NCBI RefSeq assembly: GCF_002850745.1
Contig: NZ_KZ559468.1
Span: forward strand, 89,608 to 153,607
Direction of reading: 5' to 3'
DNA: 64,000 nucleotides
From: Nonomuraea indica
Lineage (GTDB): Bacteria; Actinomycetota; Actinomycetes; Streptosporangiales; Streptosporangiaceae
A program made the translations under genes and the position numbers. Of this stretch, positions 36,600 through 45,550 are shown piece after piece (position 1 is the first letter of the stretch; each line of letters opens with the position of its first letter). Under the pieces are notes generated by a model, which was not told the origin of the DNA, did not search any database, and was given only the letters and a program-made list of their open reading frames with translations.

Positions 36600-36672
36600 G
36601 AAGCGACGCGACTGGCGCATCAGGTGGACCACCACCAGGGAGCGAAAGGAGCGGAGGCCGTGCGCCTGGGTC
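36600..36672 (+). promoter_or_regulatory. ZTP riboswitch (pfl motif)
   Basis: The leader contains GACTGGCG, a short arm with GGTGGACCACC followed by CAGGGAGCG, a variable linker and CCGTGCGCCTGGGTC. These are the conserved parts of the ZTP-binding pfl aptamer in their correct order and spacing. ZTP accumulates when 10-formyl-tetrahydrofolate is short. The RNA then raises expression of genes that restore one-carbon folate, here glyA. The 3' side of the aptamer is 30 nt before the glyA start, leaving room for a switch acting on the ribosome binding site (AGGAGA) more than a classic terminator. Confidence 0.88.
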
Positions 36673-36701
36673 TTCGCCATGTCAATGATGACAGGAGAGT
36701 C

Positions 36702-37955
<1,254 letters not shown>

Positions 37956-37986
37956 ACACCCGGACGACCCGGCATCCGGGCAACAG

Positions 37987-38028
37987 GACGCCCCGCCGCA
38001 CAGGCTGCGAGATGTGCGGCGGGGCGTC
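37987..38028. terminator. Strong bidirectional terminator after glyA
   Basis: A perfect 16-bp stem, GACGCCCCGCCGCACA with TGTGCGGCGGGGCGTC, around a 10-nt loop. It is 31 bp after the glyA stop and lies between convergent glyA and the anti-sigma gene. No T run; long GC stems of this kind are usual in actinomycetes. Confidence 0.85.
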
Positions 38029-38202
38029 GCCGCTCCCGGGGTGGGCCGGTGGCCGGGAGCGGGTGGGGGGTGGATCTCGGCGGGAGACGCGCGGCTGCCT
38101 CGCCCGCGTCGCGCCGTCCCGGGTGGATAGTCGGGGCGGAACGGCAGCGTCTTCGTGCGCGGCGCCCTCACCGAGGTGAGAGGGCGTCCAGTCGCCGGAG
38201 CG

Positions 38203-39057
38203 CTAGACCTCCACGGTCAGTAACGTCCGCCCCGTCGTCGTCACCACCTCGAACCGGTCGATGTCGTCGAGCGGAGACGCGCTGCCCCCGTGCATGTAGA
38301 GGGGCTGCGGCTGCCCCGGGACCCCGTAACCGGCGGGCGGCACCGACCACCCCGTCATCACCCGCCGCACCCCCGACTTCGACACCGACACGAGCTCGCA
38401 CTCCAGCGGCCCCTTCACCCCGGCCAGCCTGAGCGCGGCGTGGGTGCCCCACGCCTTGGACTCCACGACCAGCCCCCCGTTCACCCCTCCGGCGCCGACG
38501 CCGGCCACCGGGTCGCCGTCGGCGTAGAACTGCTCGGCGGGCCCCATGTGCGGGTCCTGCCCGGTGGCCACCTGCGTCGCCGACATGCCGCCGCCCACCT
38601 GCATGCCCACCGTCAGCCCGCCGGCGACCAGCGTCACCGCGGCCGCCAGGCCGATCACGACCGTGCCGCGGCGGGTGCGCCGGTCGGCCGCCCGCCGGCG
38701 CCGCATGAGGTCGACCACCCCCGCCTCGCCGGGCGCCGCACCGCCGGCCGCCCATCGCGGCTCCCCGGGCCCCTCCTCGTGATCTTCGCCGAACCCTGGC
38801 CCGAGCCGCTGCCCGCGCGCTTCGACGCGTGCCCCGGCGCGGCGGGCCCGCCGGCCCGCCCCGGCGCGAGGGACCGGCGGCTCGTCCGTCAGCGGGCCGA
38901 GCCCGTCGAGGGCCACCGCCACACCGGCCAGGTCCTGCAGCTCCGCCCGGCACGGCGGGCACTCGTACAGGTGCGCCTCGAAGGCGCGCTTGTCGTCCTC
39001 CTCCAGGAGCCCGAGGGCGTAGGCGCCCACATCGGTGTGCTCCACGCGCGACGTCAC
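38203..39057 (-). CDS. Anti-sigma factor with zinc-finger HC2-type domain
   Basis: 284 residues from GTG 39057, which overlaps the sigma stop by GTGA. The N-terminus is a ZAS anti-sigma domain (HTDVGAYALGLLEEDDKRAF, then HLYECPPC). A long charged linker leads to one membrane segment (VVIGLAAAVTLVAGGLTVGMQV, about 133-154). An extracellular domain of about 120 residues follows, ending RTLLTVEV, with a pattern like RskA/DUF-type ligand domains. It should hold the ECF sigma factor at the membrane until a signal outside releases it. Confidence 0.88.
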   Translation of the reverse strand: MTSRVEHTDVGAYALGLLEEDDKRAFEAHLYECPPCRAELQDLAGVAVALDGLGPLTDEPPVPRAGAGRRARRAGARVEARGQRLGPGFGEDHEEGPGEPRWAAGGAAPGEAGVVDLMRRRRAADRRTRRGTVVIGLAAAVTLVAGGLTVGMQVGGGMSATQVATGQDPHMGPAEQFYADGDPVAGVGAGGVNGGLVVESKAWGTHAALRLAGVKGPLECELVSVSKSGVRRVMTGWSVPPAGYGVPGQPQPLYMHGGSASPLDDIDRFEVVTTTGRTLLTVEV

Positions 39058-39650
39058 GCCGTCACCCCTCTCTCCTCCAGCGCGACGCGCAGCGCGCGCA
39101 CCGCGTAGTAGACACGCGACTTGACCGTGCCCACCGGGATCCCGAGCGCCCGCGCGGCGTCGTTGACCGACCGGTCGCGCAGGATCGTCTCGTTGAGGAT
39201 CTCGCGGTGCGCCGGCGACAACGCCCTCAGCGCATCGGCCACGACCACCTGGTGCAGCATTTCGTCCACCTCGTCGGGCATGGGCACGCTCTCCAGCGGC
39301 CCGTCACTCGACTCCCGGGGGCGGGCGTCCCTGCGCCGCCGGTCATCGATCACGATACGTCTGGCGACGGTGGCGAGCCAGGGCATCAGGGAGACCGAGG
39401 CGGGGTCCAGCCGTTCCGCGCTGCGCCAGGCGCGGATCATGGTCTCCTGGACGACGTCCTCCGCCCACTGCCGGTCGCCACCGGTCAGCCGGACGACGAA
39501 GGCCAGCAGCGGCCGGTGGTACTCCCGGTAGAGCGCCGAGACGACGAGGTCGTCGTCGGGTCGTACGCGCCTGATCCAATGGCTCAGTCGTGGCTTTCCC
39601 ATCGGAGCGGTCCCCTCAGGCGAGGGCGGGGGATACGTGCTGGTGCGCAT
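39054..39650 (-). CDS. ECF RNA polymerase sigma factor
   Basis: 198 residues from ATG 39650, which has AAGGGG 4 nt away. ATG 39602 (182 residues, MGKPRLSHWIRRV) is a plausible alternative, and an ATG at 39653 is too close to the ribosome binding site. Sigma region 2 shows LYREYHRPLLAFVVRLTGGDRQWAEDVVQETMIRAW split over about 35 residues, and region 4 has LSPAHREILNETILRDRSV with the helix-turn-helix DAARALGIPVGTVKSRVYYA. It is coupled to the anti-sigma gene by a GTGA overlap. Its regulon is unknown. The group resembles SigK-type factors. Confidence 0.92.
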   Translation of the reverse strand: MRTSTYPPPSPEGTAPMGKPRLSHWIRRVRPDDDLVVSALYREYHRPLLAFVVRLTGGDRQWAEDVVQETMIRAWRSAERLDPASVSLMPWLATVARRIVIDDRRRRDARPRESSDGPLESVPMPDEVDEMLHQVVVADALRALSPAHREILNETILRDRSVNDAARALGIPVGTVKSRVYYAVRALRVALEERGVTA

Positions 39651-39903
39651 CATTCCCCTTTCTCGAGTGCGTCGGCAGGGGGTACGGCCGGGGCCTCGGG
39701 CGGGGTTCAACGGACGGGCGGAAAAACGGGATTGCGCCCAGGAGGCAAGAGTGCGTAGAGTCACCGCGACGAGCCGAGGGGCGCGTCCGTCGAGAAGCGA
39801 GGGGGTGGGGACTATGCGGGTCTGCTTCAGCATGCCGTCCGTCCACCTCCGGGTGCCTGCCTGAGCCACCCGGTCCTCCTTCTCGACCAGAGGAATCACC
39901 GCG

Positions 39904-41016
39904 TTGTCTTCCGACCTTTCGTCTTCCGATCTCTCCCTGCTCGGCTGGACCGACGCCCGCGCCGCCGAGCTGCCGCCCGGCACCGTCCCGGCGCGTGTCG
40001 CCCGCGTCGACCGCGGCTCCGCCGAGGTGATCGCGGTCGACGGCCACCACCAAGCCCGCTACGCCGCCCACGTCCGGCGGGCCGCCGCCGCCGACCCGGT
40101 GGCGCTGCCGTGCGTCGGCGACTGGGTCGCCCTCGCCACACTGCCCGAGGGCCGCTACGAGCTCGTCGCCGTGCTGCCGCGCACCACCGCGTTCGTCCGG
40201 GGCGGCGTCAGCCGTGACTCGCGCGGCGGCCTGTCCGGCGACGGCCAGGGCCAGGTGCTCGCGGCCAACGTCGACGTCGTCTTCGTCGCCGAGCCGTCCA
40301 TGCACGCCACGGACTTCGCCGACCTCGGCCGCGTCGAGCGGCTCGTCGCGCTGGCGTGGGAGTCGGGCGGCACGCCCGTCGTGCTCGTCACCAAGGCCGA
40401 CCTCTTCGAGGACGGCCTGGAGGACCTGCTCGACGACGTGCGCGCCGCCGCGCCCGGCGTCGACGTGCACGCCGTCTCCTCGCTCATGGGCGATGGCGTC
40501 GAGCTGGTTCGCAATTACCTCGACGGCTCCCGCACCGCCGTCGTGCTCGGCACGTCCGGTGCGGGCAAGTCCACCCTCGTCAACGCGCTGGCCGGAGGCC
40601 GGGTCATGGAGACCCAGCAGGTGCGCGCCGGCGACGGCCGGGGCCGCCACACCACCGTGCACCGGGAGCTCATCCCGCTGCCGGGCGGCGGGCTGGTCAT
40701 CGACACGCCCGGCATCCGCCGGGTGGGCCTGTACGAGATGAGCCAGGGCGTCGAGCTGGTCTTCTCCGACATCGAGGCGCTGGCCGAGCAGTGCCGCTTC
40801 CACGACTGCGGGCACGAGAGCGAGCCCGGCTGCGCGGTGCTGGAGGCGCTCGACAACGGCGAACTGCCCGAGCGCCGCCTGGAGAGCTGGCGCAAGCTGC
40901 AGCGCGAGGCGGCCTGGATGGCCGGGCGCACCGATGCGCGGCTGCGCGCCGAGCAGCGCAACAAGTGGAAGATCATCCACAAGGAGATGCGCCGCTCCGG
41001 CCGCAGCCGCCCCTGA
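39904..41016 (+). CDS. rsgA: Ribosome small subunit-dependent GTPase A
   Basis: 370 residues from TTG 39904, with AGAGGA 9 nt upstream. RsgA checks late 30S maturation. The GTPase order is circularly permuted: G4 (VTKAD), then G1 (GTSGAGKSTLVNAL), switch and G3 (IDTPGIR). An N-terminal OB fold and a C-terminal zinc site (CRFHDCGHESEPGC) complete the protein. The 250-bp region before it, shared with the divergent sigma gene, has no clear operator. Confidence 0.93.
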   Translation: MSSDLSSSDLSLLGWTDARAAELPPGTVPARVARVDRGSAEVIAVDGHHQARYAAHVRRAAAADPVALPCVGDWVALATLPEGRYELVAVLPRTTAFVRGGVSRDSRGGLSGDGQGQVLAANVDVVFVAEPSMHATDFADLGRVERLVALAWESGGTPVVLVTKADLFEDGLEDLLDDVRAAAPGVDVHAVSSLMGDGVELVRNYLDGSRTAVVLGTSGAGKSTLVNALAGGRVMETQQVRAGDGRGRHTTVHRELIPLPGGGLVIDTPGIRRVGLYEMSQGVELVFSDIEALAEQCRFHDCGHESEPGCAVLEALDNGELPERRLESWRKLQREAAWMAGRTDARLRAEQRNKWKIIHKEMRRSGRSRP

Positions 41017-41080
41017 GGCCCGCCCCGGCGCCCTTCCCGGGCGGGCGACCTCGTCCCGCCCCCGGCCCGGGGCCTCCGGA

Positions 41081-41262
41081 GGGCCCCTCTCCCGCCGGTC
41101 TGGGGGGCTCGCCTGCCGCGGGCCTTTCCCGCCGGTACGGGGAGGGCCCGTAGCGGGCCTTTCCCCGCCGGTTTGGGGGAGCGCCTGCCGTGGGCCTTTC
41201 CCGCCGGCATGGGGGAGTGCCTGCCGCGGGCCTTTCCCGCCGGTACGGGGAGGGCCCGTAGC
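41081..41262 (+). repeat. Five tandem 35-39-bp units, two able to form hairpins
   Basis: Units begin at 41081, 41120, 41155, 41192 and 41228, each starting GGGCCTTTCCC or close. Units 2 and 5 are identical 35-mers. In RNA from the plus strand, GGCCTTTCCCG pairs fully with CGGGGAGGGCC, using G-U pairs. They fill most of the 362-bp gap between rsgA and the phosphoribosyltransferase gene. The remaining sequence up to 41378 shows a degraded sixth unit and nothing else. Confidence 0.75.
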
Positions 41263-41378
41263 GGGGTCTTTCACCCGGGTGGGAGGGCCCGGAGTGGTCT
41301 TCGGGACTCTGCCGGGGACGGCCGCGATGTCCCGTTCGCACCTCGCGAGGAGCGGCGGATGGCGGGTAGGAGCAGGGC

Positions 41379-42020
41379 ATGGACGTGTTCGCCGACCGCG
41401 CCGAGGCCGGGGCCCTGCTCGCCGAGCGGCTGCCGCACGTCCGCGGCCCCGTGGTGCTGGCCCTGCCGCGCGGCGGGGTGGCGGTGGCGCTGCCGATCGC
41501 GCGGCGGCTGGGCGGCGTCCTCGACGTGCTCGTCACCCGCAAGATCGGTTATCCGCCGTCACCCGAGCTGGGCGTCGGGGCGATAGCCGAGGGCGGCGAG
41601 CCGGTGCTCGACCTCCGCCTGCTGCACCGGCTGGGCATGACGCCCGAGTCGGTGGCGGACGTGGTGGCGGCGGAACGCCGGGAGCTGGCCCGCCGGGTCG
41701 AGGTCTACCGGGGTCGCCGGCCGCTGCCCGATCTGGCCGGGCGAGAGGTGATCGTGGTGGACGACGGTCTGGCCACCGGCGGCACGGCGCGGGCCGCGCT
41801 GCGGGCCGTGCGGGCGCGCGGGCCGGGCCACCTGACACTGGCCGTGCCGGTCGGCGCGCGGGAGACCGTCGAGGCGATGCGCCGGGAGGCCGACGAGGTG
41901 GTGGTGCTGGCGGTGCCCGCCGACTTCCGCGCGGTGGGGCAGTGGTACGAGCGCTTCGAGCAGTTGAGCGACGCCGACGTGCTGGGCCTGCTGGCCGAGG
42001 CGGGCGCCCCACCGGGATGA
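41379..42020 (+). CDS. Phosphoribosyltransferase family protein
   Basis: 213 residues. The PRPP-binding signature is VIVVDDGLATGGTARAAL (about 124-141). The N-terminal part has LALPRGGVAVALPIARRLG, DVLVTRKIGYP and PELGVGAIAEGGEPV, typical of the stand-alone PRTase-domain proteins found next to dienelactone hydrolase or erythromycin-esterase-like domains. The base acceptor is unknown, and such proteins may act in stress response rather than purine salvage. ATG 41379. Confidence 0.85.
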   Translation: MDVFADRAEAGALLAERLPHVRGPVVLALPRGGVAVALPIARRLGGVLDVLVTRKIGYPPSPELGVGAIAEGGEPVLDLRLLHRLGMTPESVADVVAAERRELARRVEVYRGRRPLPDLAGREVIVVDDGLATGGTARAALRAVRARGPGHLTLAVPVGARETVEAMRREADEVVVLAVPADFRAVGQWYERFEQLSDADVLGLLAEAGAPPG

Positions 42021-42099
42021 GCGGGCCGGACCGGAGTCCGTGCCAGCGGGCGGGGCGGCGGACGCGGCCGGTGGCGGCCCGGCACGCCGGCGTCTGTGC

Positions 42100-42573
42100 C
42101 TAGGCCGCCAGCACGGCCCAGACGAGCTTGTCGCGGGTGCCCGCGATGATCCAGCCCCAGGTCGTGGAGAGCGCCTCGACCAGCCGCAGACCGCGGCCGA
42201 ACTCGGCGAAGATGTCGGGGGAGGCCGTCATCGGGGGCGCCTGGCTGTGGTCGGTCACCACGCAGGCCAGCTCGGGACCGTGCCCCAGCAGGCGGAGCTG
42301 CACCACGCCGCCGCCGTGCCGCATCGCGTTGGTGACCAGCTCGGAGACCACGAGCTGCGCCTCGAACGCCACCCCGTCGGCACCCCACCCGGTCAGGGTG
42401 CGGTCGACGAAACGCCTGGCGGACGCCACGCACGCGGGCTCCATCTGGCCTAACTCGGCCAGCGGGAACACCGCGTCGCACGGGGTGGGCCGCCCGTCCA
42501 GCAGAATGGCGGACAGCCATCCCGGCGGCCGGGCACCGGAGGGGGCTTGCGGCCGGGCGTCGAAAGTCGTCAT
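42100..42573 (-). CDS. ATP-binding regulator (HATPase_c_2, anti-sigma/RsbW-like)
   Basis: 157 residues from ATG 42573. The GHKL fold is clear: VVSELVTNAMRHGGG with the N-box Asn, CVVTDHSQAPP as the G1 equivalent and GRGLRLVEALSTTWGW as the G2 box. Proteins of this type act as small kinases or anti-sigma factors and are abundant in actinomycetes. It is divergent from an XRE regulator, with a DUF397 gene after that, which is the usual arrangement of whiJ-like loci. Confidence 0.88.
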   Translation of the reverse strand: MTTFDARPQAPSGARPPGWLSAILLDGRPTPCDAVFPLAELGQMEPACVASARRFVDRTLTGWGADGVAFEAQLVVSELVTNAMRHGGGVVQLRLLGHGPELACVVTDHSQAPPMTASPDIFAEFGRGLRLVEALSTTWGWIIAGTRDKLVWAVLAA

Positions 42574-42659
42574 GCGGTGGCCCCCGAAGCGCGGTCTTAG
42601 GTGATCCAGACACATCTTTACGGGATGCGCTTACCAATGCAAGACTTTTCGTCGTTTAC

Positions 42660-42689
42660 AGATGCAAACCGCATCTGCACGTGCAGATG
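42660..42689. promoter_or_regulatory. Overlapping inverted repeats with TGCACGTGCA core
   Basis: CATCTGCACGTGCAGATG (42672-42689) is a perfect 18-bp palindrome 15 bp before the XRE start codon. A second repeat, AGATGC-GCATCT (42660-42665 and 42671-42676), overlaps its left arm. The 10-bp core TGCACGTGCA returns at 43676-43685, before the DUF397 gene. Probably the operator of the XRE regulator, which would then control itself and DUF397. Confidence 0.7.
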
Positions 42690-42704
42690 ATCTGGGAGAC
42701 AGTG

Positions 42705-43595
42705 GTGAGCGCACAGAGTGCGGAGGGGAACATCCTCGGCTATTCGCAGGGGAGTCCCACGGTCCTGCGCATCCTGCTGGGCACCCAGCTGCGCAGGCTC
42801 CGCACGGAGAAGGGTATCTCGCGCGACGACGCGGGGTACGCGATTCGCGCGTCCCATGCCAAGATCAGCCGGCTGGAGCTCGGTCAGGTCAGCTTCAAGG
42901 AGCGCGACGTGGCCGACCTGCTGACCCTCTACGGCGTCGTCGACGAGGCCGAGCGGGCCCCGCTGATCGAGCTGGCCCGCCAGGCGAACGCCCCCGGCTG
43001 GTGGCACAAGTACGGTGACCTGCTGCCCGGCTGGTTCGAGGTGTACATCGGCCTGGAGGGCGCGGCCTCGGTCATCCGCACCTACGAGAACCAGTTCGTG
43101 CCCGGCCTGCTCCAGGAGCCCGGCTACGCCAGGGCGGTGATCAGGCTCGCCCACGAGAGGACGCCGGAGGAGGAGATCGACCGCCGGGTGGCGCTGCGCA
43201 CCGCGCGCCAGCGGCGGCTGGCCGGCGAGAGCGCGCTCGCCCTGTGGGCGGTGATCGACGAGGCCGTCGTGCGGCGCAGTCCCGGTGGGCCCGAGGTGAT
43301 GCGGGCGCAGATCGAGCATCTGCTGGAGATGACGGCGCAGCGCAACGTCACCGTGCAGCTCATGCCGTTCGACCGGGGCGGGCACGCGGCGGCGGGCGGG
43401 GCGTTCAGCCTCCTGCGCTTCCCCGAGCGCGAGCTGCCCGACGTGGTCTACATGGAGCAGCTCACCAGCGCCCTCTACCTGGACAAGCCGGCGGAGTCGG
43501 AGCACTACACGCAGGTGATGGACCGGTTGAGCATCCAGGCGGAGTCACCGGCCGACACCAGGAGGTTTCTGGACCGGCTGCTCCGCACACTGTGA
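42705..43595 (+). CDS. XRE-family regulator with DUF5753 domain
   Basis: 296 residues from GTG 42705, which has GGGAG upstream. A helix-turn-helix (LGTQLRRLRTEKGISRDDAGYAIRASHAKISRLELG split across residues about 17-53) binds DNA. The rest is DUF5753 (PGWWHKYGDLLPGWFEVYIGLEGAA, ENQFVPGLLQEPGYARAVI, LLEMTAQRNVTVQLMPFDRG, YMEQLTSALYLDK), a probable ligand- or partner-binding domain. It works together with the DUF397 gene 114 bp downstream; such pairs control development and antibiotic production in Streptomyces. Confidence 0.92.
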   Translation: MSAQSAEGNILGYSQGSPTVLRILLGTQLRRLRTEKGISRDDAGYAIRASHAKISRLELGQVSFKERDVADLLTLYGVVDEAERAPLIELARQANAPGWWHKYGDLLPGWFEVYIGLEGAASVIRTYENQFVPGLLQEPGYARAVIRLAHERTPEEEIDRRVALRTARQRRLAGESALALWAVIDEAVVRRSPGGPEVMRAQIEHLLEMTAQRNVTVQLMPFDRGGHAAAGGAFSLLRFPERELPDVVYMEQLTSALYLDKPAESEHYTQVMDRLSIQAESPADTRRFLDRLLRTL

Positions 43596-43642
43596 TTCAC
43601 CCCATACTCGCGTTTTTCACCATGTGGCCTATGGCCAGCTCT

Positions 43643-43655
43643 GATACGTCGTATC
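43643..43655. promoter_or_regulatory. 13-bp palindrome before DUF397
   Basis: GATACG-T-CGTATC, a 6-bp inverted repeat with one central base, 54 bp before the DUF397 start. It is distinct from the TGCACGTGCA site next to it and may be the site of another protein. Confidence 0.4.
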
Positions 43656-43674
43656 CTCACGTCGCAAAGCACGG

Positions 43675-43686
43675 ATGCACGTGCAT
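43675..43686. promoter_or_regulatory. Second TGCACGTGCA operator, before DUF397
   Basis: ATGCACGTGCAT is a perfect 12-bp palindrome 23 bp before the DUF397 start. It repeats the core of the palindrome before the XRE gene, exactly 1000 bp away, which suggests the same regulator binds both. Confidence 0.65.
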
Positions 43687-43709
43687 TTGTAAGCCGAGGA
43701 GCTTCTTCC

Positions 43710-43943
43710 ATGCATGAGTTCCGCAACGGAACGCCCGCAGGCCGCCTCCCCGTCGTCTGGCGCAAGAGCAGGCGGAGCAACCCCAACGGCAACTGTGTCG
43801 AGGTGGCGGCCCTGCCCACGGGAGAGATCGCGATGCGCAACTCGCGCTTCCCGGACGATCCGGCCCTCGTCTACACCCGGGCCGAGATCACCGCGTTCGT
43901 CCTGGGCGCGAAGGACGGAGAGTTCGACGACCTGATCGTCTGA
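43710..43943 (+). CDS. DUF397 domain-containing protein
   Basis: 77 residues; GAGG about 8 nt before ATG 43710. The family pattern is complete: VVWRKSRRSNPNGNCVEVA, GEIAMRNSRFPDDPALVYTRAEITAFVLGAKDGEFD split across residues 40-75. DUF397 proteins are small partners of XRE/DUF5753 regulators and may act as antagonists of them. Followed by a strong terminator. Confidence 0.93.
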   Translation: MHEFRNGTPAGRLPVVWRKSRRSNPNGNCVEVAALPTGEIAMRNSRFPDDPALVYTRAEITAFVLGAKDGEFDDLIV

Positions 43944-43988
43944 AACCCGAGGGATCGGACGAGGGGGCGGAACAAGGGAGGGAACGGC

Positions 43989-44022
43989 AAGAGCCCGGCG
44001 TCGGGGGTGACGCCGGGCTCTT
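43989..44022. terminator. Bidirectional terminator between DUF397 and whiB
   Basis: Perfect 14-bp stem AAGAGCCCGGCGTC / GACGCCGGGCTCTT around a 6-nt loop of GGGGGT. It lies between convergent genes and, on the plus strand, ends in TT followed by CG; on the minus strand similarly. Serves both. Confidence 0.88.
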
Positions 44023-44158
44023 CGCGTGCTCGGGGGTCGAGCGCCGCCTGATCAGACAGTTGTCCCGACCGGGTTCGCCGAGGACTGGACGTGGCTGGCC
44101 AGGACTCGGTTCATCGGGACAACGGCGGGATCACGCGGCCGCTCGGTGCTGCCGGGTG

Positions 44159-44470
44159 TCAGGCGGCGGAGATGCCGGCGCTGGCCGCGCGGCGCATGCG
44201 ACGGCGACGCTCGGAGGCGCGCTCGTCCTCGTTCAGGCCACCCCACGTGCCGTACTTCTCCGGACGGGACAGCGCGTAGTCAAGGCACTCGGTGCGGACG
44301 GGACACTGGGCGCAGATGGCCTTGGCCTTGCGCTCGCGTACGTCACGCTCGGGCTGCCGCTCCCCGTCGGGGCCGAAGAAGAGCACGAGGTCCTCACCCC
44401 GGCACGCGGCATCATCCTGCCAACCCCAGCTGGGGCGCGGGCGGGCGAGCTGCCGACGTACCTGAGACAT
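44159..44470 (-). CDS. WhiB-family iron-sulfur transcription regulator
   Basis: 103 residues from ATG 44470, with GAAGG upstream; the open frame continues to 44515. Four cysteines bind a [4Fe-4S] cluster: C23 in AACRGED, C53 and C56 in ICAQCPV, C62 in TECLDYA. The GTWGGLNEDER turn and a basic C-terminus (RRRRMRRAA) follow. WhiB proteins work with the main sigma factor in development and redox responses. The exact subgroup was not settled. It is in the same orientation as, and 101 bp after, the sucrase-ferredoxin gene. Confidence 0.95.
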   Translation of the reverse strand: MSQVRRQLARPRPSWGWQDDAACRGEDLVLFFGPDGERQPERDVRERKAKAICAQCPVRTECLDYALSRPEKYGTWGGLNEDERASERRRRMRRAASAGISAA

Positions 44471-44571
44471 GAGAAAACCACCTTCGTGAGAGGTATTTCG
44501 GTAATTGAGCCGCATTGGACGCTTTAGGCGTCACTGTTCCAACGCAAGGTGGGGCCGTGATGTTCCCTTGG

Positions 44572-45486
44572 TCAGGTGAGTGCCGGCGTGGCGTACCGCA
44601 CAGGCGCGAGCCTGTCCAGCGAAACCAGCCGGTAGGTGGTGATCGTCTCGGCGCAAGCCGTGCCACACGGCGCTCGGAACGCCGATGGCTCAACCACAAC
44701 CTGCAGCCGGGTGTCGCCGACGCGCACGATGGCTTCGGTGACGTCCCCGTCCGACCTGGAGGATTCCACGGCCACTGCGCCGACGGAGCACTCTCCCGTA
44801 TGGGCTCGGGCGAAGTGCTCGACGGCTTGCAATGGCTCAGGGATGCCTGCGCGCCCCCGGAAACGGTCGAGGATGACCTCGCCCGACCGGTACGCGTTCG
44901 CCGCTGCGATCGCAGCAGCCTGAGACATGCTGCCGTAGAAAATTCCGTGTGGCAAGCACACGAGGTTGGCGGCGTACCGATCGCCACCAACGTGTGACGT
45001 TTCCCATACCCGCCCCGGCAGGTTTTCCGCCAGGGTCCGGGCGAGGGGTAGTCCAATGCGGGCACAACACGCATTGCGCTTGGCGTGCGTGCAGACCAGA
45101 AATACCGGCTCGTCCTCCAGTATGCAGGACTCCGGGACCACTCCCGCCACCAGCGCGTCCAGGTCAAGATCGTCCGGACCTGCGACGAAGCCCGAGGCCA
45201 GCCACGGCTCGGGGCCCTCGCCGTAGGCGACGAGGACCCGCATCCCCTGCTGCCGCGGGCGGACCCGTCGTCCGGGGCGGCGGATCAGCTGGGGCCGGAC
45301 GCCCCGGTCGAGTGCCCGCCGGACGAGCGCTGCGATGTCCTCGGGGAGGTCGAAACTCTCCAGATGCGACGGCCAGGGACCCGGGTACTCCACCAGCAGC
45401 CACAACCGGGCTCCCACGGTGGCACTGGCCAGCGTGGGCACGGTGCCGGTGTGGCATCCGTCCGGATGTCCGCAACGCCTGGACAA
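44572..45486 (-). CDS. Sucrase-ferredoxin-like [2Fe-2S] protein
   Basis: 304 residues from TTG 45486, which has AAGGGGGAG upstream. The Suc_Fer/thioredoxin-like ferredoxin domain is clear: LVCTHAKRNACCARIGLPLA, VWETSHVGGDRYAANLVCLPHG and APCGTAC near the C-terminus. The function of the family is not firmly known. An iron box lies 18 bp before the start codon, so its expression should rise under iron starvation. A role in reducing ferric siderophores or in iron-sulfur handling is a reasonable inference. No siderophore gene is nearby. Confidence 0.88.
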   Translation of the reverse strand: MSRRCGHPDGCHTGTVPTLASATVGARLWLLVEYPGPWPSHLESFDLPEDIAALVRRALDRGVRPQLIRRPGRRVRPRQQGMRVLVAYGEGPEPWLASGFVAGPDDLDLDALVAGVVPESCILEDEPVFLVCTHAKRNACCARIGLPLARTLAENLPGRVWETSHVGGDRYAANLVCLPHGIFYGSMSQAAAIAAANAYRSGEVILDRFRGRAGIPEPLQAVEHFARAHTGECSVGAVAVESSRSDGDVTEAIVRVGDTRLQVVVEPSAFRAPCGTACAETITTYRLVSLDRLAPVRYATPALT

Positions 45487-45504
45487 CGCTCCCCCTTCGC
45501 GAGA

Positions 45505-45523
45505 TTAGGTAAGACTAACCTAA
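45505..45523. promoter_or_regulatory. Iron box (DmdR/IdeR-type operator)
   Basis: TTAGGTAAGACTAACCTAA matches the 19-bp actinomycete iron-box consensus TTAGGTTAGGCTAACCTAA at 17 positions. It sits 18 bp upstream of the sucrase-ferredoxin start, where the iron-loaded repressor would block transcription. No other copy was noticed in the window. Confidence 0.9.
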
Positions 45524-45550
45524 CGGTCCGGGGGATTGAGATGTGGCGGT

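Noticed and set aside
39814..39864. 16-codon peptide MRVCFSMPSVHLRVPA before rsgA with GAGGGGG upstream
   Set aside because: Considered as another Cys-containing leader peptide, but it lacks the RRHVDL motif and rsgA has no sulfur link; evidence too thin.
41160..41280. Repeats tested as a CRISPR array
   Set aside because: Units are directly adjacent with no unique spacers and no cas genes are in the window.
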